Source: an uncultured Verrucomicrobiota bacterium
GTDB lineage: Bacteria; Verrucomicrobiota; Kiritimatiellia; Kiritimatiellales; Tichowtungiaceae
Direction of reading: 5' to 3'
NCBI GenBank assembly: GCA_903831085.1
Contig: CAIKWE010000001.1
Coordinates: 1 to 64,000 of the forward strand
DNA length: 64,000 bases
Position numbers and translations under genes: made by a program. The stretch's first letter is position 1. The number at the start of each line of letters is the position of its first letter. Below, piece after piece: positions 58,259 through 64,000 of the stretch. The notes under the pieces were generated by a model that was not told the DNA's origin, did no database searches, and saw only the letters and a program-made list of their open reading frames with translations.

Positions 58259-58879
58259 ATGAAAAAATGGATAAAGATTGCCGGGATGTTGATTCTGACG
58301 CTGTCTGTTATGACGCAGGCCGAAGGTTACCCGTACACGACTAATATCACCATCAACATTCCCTCGAACCAGCAGGTTCTTGTCTCGTACGCTTATGAAT
58401 CCACAAATAACACCATTAATGAATTGTTTGCGGGACTTCCTAGTCTTTCAGAAGTCTCCCTGTGGGGTGCTAATATGGCCTGGAAGCCTTACATGAAGGC
58501 TGGTCGATCCGGATGGGGAGCTGGCGGGACGAACAGGCTCACAATAGGCACTGCGGCTATTATATGGTCCCCCGCAGCGACAAATGTTTATTTTTCAGGC
58601 TCGATTCCTTCCGCCGTTTCAACGGCTGTCTATAAGGTGAACGGGTATACCTGGATGGGTTATCCCTATCCTGCCGACGTGGCGTTCACAAATACGACGA
58701 TTGCCAAGACGGCTGCCAACGGCGACAAAATTCTGTTTTGGAGCAACAGCAACTGGGTTGTTTACAGCAAGCTTCGGACTGGATGGCAGTCCGGCGCAAC
58801 CAACCTTGTGCTGAAAAATTGCGGCGCGTTTGCCTACTTCGCGTATACGAATTCTGCCGTGTACGAGATCCGGCCCTAG
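58259..58879 (+). CDS. Secreted hypothetical protein
   Basis: Not recognised. The 206-residue product, from ATG 58259 with AGAGGTG upstream, has a signal peptide (MKKWIKIAGMLILTLSVMTQA) and a Ser/Thr/Asn/aromatic-rich beta body. It has no cysteine motif or sorting signal at its C-terminus (ending YEIRP). It sits in a block with another secreted protein between gap and pgk. The G tract just upstream might vary in length. Confidence 0.65.
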   Translation: MKKWIKIAGMLILTLSVMTQAEGYPYTTNITINIPSNQQVLVSYAYESTNNTINELFAGLPSLSEVSLWGANMAWKPYMKAGRSGWGAGGTNRLTIGTAAIIWSPAATNVYFSGSIPSAVSTAVYKVNGYTWMGYPYPADVAFTNTTIAKTAANGDKILFWSNSNWVVYSKLRTGWQSGATNLVLKNCGAFAYFAYTNSAVYEIRP

Positions 58880-58915
58880 ACGTTTTGATTTTTGTTTGCA
58901 ACATATGGAGATAAG

Positions 58916-60178
58916 ATGAAGAAAATATTAGCCATGTTATTGCTGGGGTTCACTACGACCTCGTATGGCGTCGTGAATATTAACTGGGCGGCCAGTGGCG
59001 GGTTTTACTTTAATGCGGATCCTTACGTGGGGATTCTGGGGGACGGCACCGGGAATTCAACCAGAGCGCAGTTGATGTACAGCCCCGATGCTACTCAAGA
59101 TGCCGGTAATGTCGGTACTGGTATTGGTCTCGACGGAGCAGGCCTTGACAATGACGTGATTCTGGCTTCAGTTACCATCACCGAGGATGGCGTTCCGGGA
59201 AACATGGATGATTACGCCTGTTTTGCGGAAAACTATACAGGGCCGTTTACTGCCGGTTATGTGTATACGCTGATATTTCAGGATAATGTCTACGGGGGAA
59301 ACGACTGGTATTATTACACTCCGATGGTTCCTTTGCAGGATATAACCAGCGGATTCCCTCAAATCATAGAGATGAACACGGACAGGATGTATGGAGATGC
59401 CATTGATTTCGGTCCAAACGTATGTCAAAAACTCGCCCCCTCATTGAAGGAGCTGACGGTTAACGGCGGCACCGGCGGTGGATCGTACGCCAACGAGGAG
59501 CAGGTGGAAATCTCAGCGGACGCTCCGGTAACCGGAAAGGCCTTCAGCCGGTGGATTGGCGATACACAGTATGTGGCGAGCGTGACTTCGACGACCACCA
59601 CGGTGACCATGCCGGCTCAGGATATTGCCCTGACCGCGACGTACGTGGACATCTACTACACGCTGACGGTCAACAGCGGAAGCGGTAGCGGGTCGTACAC
59701 CAACGGAACGAGGATAACGATCGAGTTTAATCCTATTATCATGCAAATTTGGCCCCGCCCGGAAATAACCTTTATTACGTGGACTGGTGCCGTCCAGTAT
59801 GTGGCGAACGTGGCTTCGCCGACCACCACGGTAACGATGCCGGCAGCCAATATCACTGTGACCGCGATCTATACCGTCTTCCAACCTCCGCTGCCGGATG
59901 ACGATTCAGATGGTGACGGCATGAAAGACTGGGAGGAATACATTGCCGGAACCAATCCGAGCAATTCGGCATCCAGCTTCCGTGTAACAGAAAACTCCCG
60001 AAACGTGTTGGGCTGGAATGCCGTTTCCGGGCGGGTCTATTCGGTTTACTGGACGACCAATCTGCTGACCGGTTTCCAATGTCTGGAAAGCAATATTCCG
60101 TGGACACAAGGGAGTTTCACCAATTCAACGGACGTTCCCTGCGGCTATTACAAGATCGGCGTCCGGCTTGAGAACTGA
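58916..60178 (+). CDS. Secreted protein with two InlB-B-like repeats and a calcium-loop module
   Basis: The product has 420 residues, ATG 58916 with GGAGAT upstream, and a signal peptide (MKKILAMLLLGFTTTSYG). After an N-terminal domain of ~180 residues come two divergent InlB B-repeats (about 185-255 and 262-330), with YTLTVNSGSGSGSYTNGT, W-containing strands and TTTVTMPAANITVTAIY. A calcium loop (DDDSDGDGMKDWEEYIAGTNP, about 340-360) and a C-terminal beta module with YSVYWTTNLLTGFQCLES follow. Surface or matrix role is inference. Copy 25 of the palindrome lies in its last part. Confidence 0.85.
   Translation: MKKILAMLLLGFTTTSYGVVNINWAASGGFYFNADPYVGILGDGTGNSTRAQLMYSPDATQDAGNVGTGIGLDGAGLDNDVILASVTITEDGVPGNMDDYACFAENYTGPFTAGYVYTLIFQDNVYGGNDWYYYTPMVPLQDITSGFPQIIEMNTDRMYGDAIDFGPNVCQKLAPSLKELTVNGGTGGGSYANEEQVEISADAPVTGKAFSRWIGDTQYVASVTSTTTTVTMPAQDIALTATYVDIYYTLTVNSGSGSGSYTNGTRITIEFNPIIMQIWPRPEITFITWTGAVQYVANVASPTTTVTMPAANITVTAIYTVFQPPLPDDDSDGDGMKDWEEYIAGTNPSNSASSFRVTENSRNVLGWNAVSGRVYSVYWTTNLLTGFQCLESNIPWTQGSFTNSTDVPCGYYKIGVRLEN
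60074..60088. repeat. TTCCA-R-N3-Y-TGGAA palindrome, copy 25
   Basis: Exact copy with centre ATGTC, reading FQCLE near the C-terminus of the secreted protein. Confidence 0.9.
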
Positions 60179-60219
60179 TCTGTAGCGCAGAACGCGACAG
60201 GGGCATCGCCTCTGCCTTT

Positions 60220-60234
60220 TTCCAAGGTCTGGAA
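60220..60234. repeat. TTCCA-R-N3-Y-TGGAA palindrome, copy 26
   Basis: Exact copy with centre AGGTC, between the secreted protein gene and its terminator. Confidence 0.9.
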
Positions 60235-60240
60235 AACAGA

Positions 60241-60271
60241 ACCGGAGTCAGATTGACTCCGGCCTTTTTTT
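60241..60271 (+). terminator. Intrinsic terminator
   Basis: Stem CCGGAGTC/GACTCCGG with loop AGATT, then CC and a T-rich tail. Separates the secreted protein gene from pgk. Downstream, about 60305-60352, is a CCCGCCTTCGCC...GGCGGGCAAGC hairpin of repeat type. Confidence 0.85.
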
Positions 60272-60373
60272 CCTTATATTCGGGGCTCATTTTTAAACCC
60301 TTCGACTCCGCTCCCGCCTTCGCCAAGGCTATGGCGGGCAAGCAGGGCAGGCCAACTTGAAAGGAAATAGAAG

Positions 60374-61630
60374 ATGAAGAAACTGACGATTCGCGATGTG
60401 GATGTGAAGGGCCATCGGGTTCTGATGCGTGTGGATTTCAATGTGCCGGTCAAAGACGGCAAAGTAGGCGACGTGACCCGTATCACCGCCGCCATTCCGA
60501 CGATCAAGTATGTGCTCGAAAAGGGCGGCTCACTTGTTCTGATGAGCCATCTCGGCCGCCCGAAGGGCAAAGGCTACGAAGCCGAATTCAGCCTGAAGCC
60601 GGTTGCCGCCAAACTCGAAGAACTGCTCGGCAAGCCGGTCAAGTTCGGCGCGGATTGCGTCGGCGCGGAAACCATCGCTCAGGCCAAGGCGCTCAAGGCC
60701 GGCGAAATCATGGTGGTCGAAAACACCCGTTTTTATAAGGAAGAGGAAGGTAAAGCCAAGCTGGCCGACGACGCCACGGACGAGCAGAAGAAAGCCGCCA
60801 AGGCAGAAATGAAAGCTAAGCAGAAAGAGCTCGCCAAGAAGCTGGCCGAACTCGGCGACGGCGAAATCTACTGCAATGATGCTTTCGGTTCCGCGCACCG
60901 CGCTCACGCTTCCACCGCAGTGGTCTGTCAGTTCTACAAAAAGAACGTCGCCGGCTTCCTGATGGAAAAGGAAATTGATTACCTCGGCAAGGCGCTCGAA
61001 GCACCGGAAAAACCGTTCGTTGCCATCATCGGCGGCGCGAAAATCTCCGGCAAGATCGATGTCGTCACCAGTCTGATGAGCAAGTGCGACGCGATTCTGA
61101 TCGGCGGCGGCATGGCTTACACCTTCTACAAAGCGCAGGGCTTCAAGGTCGGCAACTCGCTGGTCGAAGACGACCGCGTCGAAATGGCCAAAGACATTCT
61201 CGCTCAGGCTAAAGCCAAAGGCGTGAAGCTGATGCTCCCGATTGACAATCTCGCGGCGGACAAGTTTGACGCGGCGGCGAATACCAAGGTCGTCGGCGAA
61301 AACATTGATGACGGCTGGATGGCGCTTGATATCGGCCCGAAGACGATCGCGCTCTACTGCGCTGAAATCGCCAAGGCCAAAACCGTGGTCTGGAACGGCC
61401 CGATGGGCTGTTTTGAAATGGCTCCGTTCGCCAAAGGCACCTTCGCGGTCTGCCAGGCGGTGGCCGATTCCGACAGCGTCAGTATTATCGGCGGTGGCGA
61501 CAGCGTGAGCGCCGTTAATAAGAGCGGCCTGGCCGACAAGATGACCCATATCAGCACCGGCGGCGGCGCGAGCCTTGAGTTCCTCGAAGGCAAGCAGCTT
61601 CCCGGCGTCACCGCGCTGACCGATAAGTAA
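60374..61630 (+). CDS. pgk: Phosphoglycerate kinase
   Basis: PGK transfers phosphate from 1,3-bisphosphoglycerate to ADP in glycolysis. The 418-residue product has [47 protein letters not shown], the C-terminal [11 protein letters not shown] and [19 protein letters not shown] Lys/Ala-rich insertion (about 136-160) lengthens it slightly. AAAGGAAATAG precedes the ATG. It is followed by tpiA at 26 bp. Confidence 0.97.
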   Translation: MKKLTIRDVDVKGHRVLMRVDFNVPVKDGKVGDVTRITAAIPTIKYVLEKGGSLVLMSHLGRPKGKGYEAEFSLKPVAAKLEELLGKPVKFGADCVGAETIAQAKALKAGEIMVVENTRFYKEEEGKAKLADDATDEQKKAAKAEMKAKQKELAKKLAELGDGEIYCNDAFGSAHRAHASTAVVCQFYKKNVAGFLMEKEIDYLGKALEAPEKPFVAIIGGAKISGKIDVVTSLMSKCDAILIGGGMAYTFYKAQGFKVGNSLVEDDRVEMAKDILAQAKAKGVKLMLPIDNLAADKFDAAANTKVVGENIDDGWMALDIGPKTIALYCAEIAKAKTVVWNGPMGCFEMAPFAKGTFAVCQAVADSDSVSIIGGGDSVSAVNKSGLADKMTHISTGGGASLEFLEGKQLPGVTALTDK

Positions 61631-61656
61631 CTTTTAAAAACAAACAGGAGAATCTA

Positions 61657-62412
61657 ATGAGAAAGAAAATTATTGCTGGTAACTGGAAGATGAACAAGAC
61701 GGTTGCCGATGCCTTGACGCTGGTCAAAGGGATTCAAGCCGAGCTGGCCGGGAGCACTGAGGTTGAAGTCGTAGTTTGTCCGCCGTTTACCGCGCTCAAG
61801 TCCGTCGGCGATGTGCTGACCGACAGCCAGATCAAGCTGGGCTGTCAGAATATGAGTTCGGAAAACGACGGGGCTTATACCGGCGAGATTTCCCACACCA
61901 TGCTCAAGGAGCTGTTCGTCAAGTATGTCATTCTCGGCCACAGCGAGCGCCGACAGTATTATAAAGAAACTGACTTCTGGGTGAACAAGAAGGTCAAAAA
62001 GGCTCTTGAAACGAATCTGCGCCCGATCGTCTGTGTCGGTGAGAAGCTCGAAGAGCGCGAAGCCGGCAACACCGAAAAGGTTGTCGAAGCGCAGGTGCGC
62101 GGCAGTCTGGCCGACATCACTGCGGAACAGTTTGAAAACGTCGTCGTCGCCTACGAGCCCGTTTGGGCGATTGGCACCGGCAAAACTGCGACCAGCGAGC
62201 AGGCTCAGGAAGTCCATGCTTTCATTCGCGGCATCATCCGCGACATGGTCGGCGAAAAAGCGGCTAAAGGCCTGCGTATTCAGTACGGCGGAAGCATGAA
62301 AGCCTCCAATGCCAAGGAACTGCTTTCCCAGCCTGACATCGACGGCGGACTGATTGGCGGCGCGGCGCTCGAAGCCCGTTCCTTCGTCGACATCGTCAAA
62401 GCAGGGCTGTAA
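61657..62412 (+). CDS. tpiA: Triosephosphate isomerase
   Basis: TpiA interconverts dihydroxyacetone phosphate and glyceraldehyde 3-phosphate. The 251-residue product has GNWKMNKT (catalytic Lys), ILGHSERRQYY (catalytic His), VVAYEPVWAIGTGK (catalytic Glu and the flexible loop), and YGGSMKASNAKELL with GGAALEARSF. AGGAGAA precedes the ATG. Confidence 0.97.
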   Translation: MRKKIIAGNWKMNKTVADALTLVKGIQAELAGSTEVEVVVCPPFTALKSVGDVLTDSQIKLGCQNMSSENDGAYTGEISHTMLKELFVKYVILGHSERRQYYKETDFWVNKKVKKALETNLRPIVCVGEKLEEREAGNTEKVVEAQVRGSLADITAEQFENVVVAYEPVWAIGTGKTATSEQAQEVHAFIRGIIRDMVGEKAAKGLRIQYGGSMKASNAKELLSQPDIDGGLIGGAALEARSFVDIVKAGL

Positions 62413-62422
62413 ACGGACGGAA

Positions 62423-62447
62423 GCGGAATTTATACTCGCAATTCCGC
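62423..62447 (+). other. Hairpin between tpiA and secG
   Basis: GCGGAATT/AATTCCGC with a nine-base loop and no T tract; possibly an mRNA processing or attenuation hairpin. Confidence 0.45.
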
Positions 62448-62484
62448 CCCTAAAGCCTAAAGTTCAAAACTTCTGGAGGTAAAA

Positions 62485-62841
62485 ATGACCATTATTCGTA
62501 CACTGCTTATCATTCTCGAAGCCGCATGCAGCCTATCGCTGATCGGTCTGATTCTGCTGCAAAAATCTAAAGACGGCGGCCTCGGTCTCGCTTTCGGTTC
62601 GGGCAGCAACGATTCTTTGTTCGGCGCCCGCGCCGGTAACGTGCTCACCAAAGCCACCGTCGGCATCGGCATCGTTTTCCTTGTGAACACGCTGATTCTC
62701 GGCATGCTTTTCGCGGGCAGTGCCAGCACGTCGCTGGTTGATAAGGAGCTCAGCGCCCGGCCGATCCCGATGCAACAGTCCGCTATGCCTCGGCAGGCAG
62801 TTCCGGCGGAGCAGGAAATCCCGGTTGTTCCTGCGAAGTAA
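62485..62841 (+). CDS. secG: Preprotein translocase subunit SecG
   Basis: SecG is the small membrane subunit of the SecYEG channel. The 118-residue product has two membrane helices (about 3-22 and 51-73) around the conserved cytoplasmic loop LLQKSKDGGLGLAFGSGSNDSLFG, and a Pro/Ala/Gln-rich tail. TGGAGG precedes the ATG. Position behind gap-pgk-tpiA is the common bacterial arrangement. Confidence 0.95.
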   Translation: MTIIRTLLIILEAACSLSLIGLILLQKSKDGGLGLAFGSGSNDSLFGARAGNVLTKATVGIGIVFLVNTLILGMLFAGSASTSLVDKELSARPIPMQQSAMPRQAVPAEQEIPVVPAK

Positions 62842-62854
62842 CGGAAAGGCCTCC

Positions 62855-64000
62855 ATGGAACGGCGGATCAGCGGCAGGACATGTTTCCTCCACGGTTCCG
62901 CCGTTTTTCTTTTTCTGCTCCTGACCGCCTGCGGACGAAGCGATCTCGACACGTTGCGTTTCAAGGGCGAGCAGGTTCTCTATGGGCAGACGGCCCGCAT
63001 CAAAGGACTCGATCCCGCGAAAGCAGGCGACGTCGCCTCTTCTATGGTTGTCGGGCGGGTCTATGAGGGCCTTCTCGAATATTCCTATCTGGATCGTCCG
63101 TACCACCTTCAGCCGATGCTCGCCGCCGCCCTGCCGGACGTTTCTGCCGACGGACTCACCTACACCTTTCGTATCCGCCAGGGAATTTATTTTCAGGACG
63201 ATCCATGCTTCCCCGGCGGGAAAGGGCGCGAACTGACGGCGGAGGATTTCGTTTATTCCATCAAGCGTGTTGCCGATCTGAAAAATGCCTCTTCCGGCTA
63301 CTGGGCGTTCAACGGGCGCATTGCCGGTCTTGACGGATTCCGCGCCGCGTCGTCGGGCGATGCTCCGACGGATTACAATGTTCCTGTCGAAGGTCTGCGC
63401 ACGCCGGACCGTTACACGTTTCAGATTCAGCTTAAAGAACCCTATCCACAACTGCTGTGGATTCTGGCTATGAACTATGCATTCGCCGTGCCGCGCGAAG
63501 CGGTTGAATTTCACGGCGATCAGTTCGTCAACCATCCGGTCGGCACCGGCCCGTACATTCTCGAGACGTCGAAGAGCAACTACCGTATCGAATTTGTCCG
63601 CAACCCGAAGTGGGCCGAGACCGGCCGCGTTGAACTCTATCCATCCACCGGAACCGAAGAGGCCCGCGCCGCCGGACTGCTTGACGATGCCGGCAAACCG
63701 GTTCCGTTCGTTGACCGCATCGTGCAGTATGTTGTCGACGACGCCGCGACGACCTGGATGATGTTTCTGTCCGGGCAGTTCGGCTATAGCGGCATTTCGC
63801 GCGACAATTGGGACGCCGTCATCAAGCCGGGAAAAGGGCTTATCGAAGAATTTAAAGAACAGGGCGTCACCCTGCTTTCGAGTCCGACGCTCAGTATTTA
63901 TTACATCGGCTTCAATCTGGATGATCCAGTCGTCGGGAAAAATAAAAAACTGCGGCAGGCGCTTTCGTGCGCATTCAATCCGGAGCTGCTGGTACAGTAT
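62855..64000 (+). CDS. Oligopeptide ABC transporter substrate-binding protein (OppA-like), runs off the right edge
   Basis: Open frame of 382 codons from ATG 62855 to the window end. The N-terminus has a lipoprotein signal (HGSAVFLFLLLTACGRS, Cys about residue 28). Family 5 solute-binding features follow: QTARIKGLDPAKAGDVASSMVVGRVYEGLLEY, DGLTYTFRIRQGIYFQDD, LTAEDFVYSIKRVAD, NHPVGTGPYIL and KKLRQALSCAFNPELL. The binding protein would deliver peptides to a permease encoded beyond the window. It begins 13 bp after secG. Confidence 0.9.
   Translation, partial: MERRISGRTCFLHGSAVFLFLLLTACGRSDLDTLRFKGEQVLYGQTARIKGLDPAKAGDVASSMVVGRVYEGLLEYSYLDRPYHLQPMLAAALPDVSADGLTYTFRIRQGIYFQDDPCFPGGKGRELTAEDFVYSIKRVADLKNASSGYWAFNGRIAGLDGFRAASSGDAPTDYNVPVEGLRTPDRYTFQIQLKEPYPQLLWILAMNYAFAVPREAVEFHGDQFVNHPVGTGPYILETSKSNYRIEFVRNPKWAETGRVELYPSTGTEEARAAGLLDDAGKPVPFVDRIVQYVVDDAATTWMMFLSGQFGYSGISRDNWDAVIKPGKGLIEEFKEQGVTLLSSPTLSIYYIGFNLDDPVVGKNKKLRQALSCAFNPELLVQY

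Overview
The window looks like a chromosomal segment of a Verrucomicrobiota/Kiritimatiellota-type (PVC superphylum) bacterium. The support is a secreted protein ending in a PEP-CTERM sorting signal, secreted proteins ending in calcium-loop (D-x-D-x-D-G) plus beta-rich modules, a TMTC-like membrane protein at the left edge, a Bacteroidetes-like long PurF, Gram-negative envelope genes (waaA, TolC/RND) and a fairly GC-rich base composition. This placement is inference; there is no rRNA in the window.

Layout: 1-7.8 kb is mostly minus-strand genes (TMTC-like fragment, DUF1015 protein, a long RluA-type pseudouridine synthase, gpsA, plsY, an AsmA-like protein, a Crp/Fnr regulator, a PEP-CTERM protein). 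7.9-10.6 kb holds a divergent pair, an SO_0444/ArsP-like permease and hcp, with an FNR-type site between them. 10.8-20 kb carries a U32 protein, a flavin reductase and an arsR-tolC-RND-DUF2892-ferredoxin operon that has no periplasmic adaptor gene. 20-31 kb holds RNA-modification and lipid genes (RluA-like, rRNA methyltransferase, rsmE, pgpA, mnmE), a tRNA with a CAT anticodon, an alkaline phosphatase, two receiver proteins and small hydrolases. 31-42 kb holds alaS, purF, glgB, amt-glnB, recA and an M28 peptidase. 44.5-54.5 kb holds tsaE-tsaB, a secreted protease, aroB, a DNA-processing run (dprA, topA, xerC-like) and waaA. 56-64 kb holds gap, pgk, tpiA and secG, with gap separated from pgk by a 3 kb block, and ends in a truncated oligopeptide-binding protein gene.

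The most striking signal is not a gene. A 15-bp interrupted palindrome, TTCCA-R-NNN-Y-TGGAA, occurs exactly at least 26 times, about once per 2.5 kb where about 0.06 would be expected by chance, with a further dozen one-mismatch copies. It lies in intergenic DNA and inside conserved housekeeping genes, where it usually encodes FQxLE(K) in ordinary helices without changing protein length. That pattern suggests a selected or actively spread genome-wide site rather than an inserted repeat. At least three other interspersed families overlap it: GTAGCCGCG-type double hairpins, which do insert in frame (alaS twice, tsaB, an RluA-like gene); ACAGAAGG...CCTTCTGT inverted-repeat elements; and stuttered-word repeats such as GGAATATTGGAATGGTGG. 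mnmE alone carries representatives of several families.
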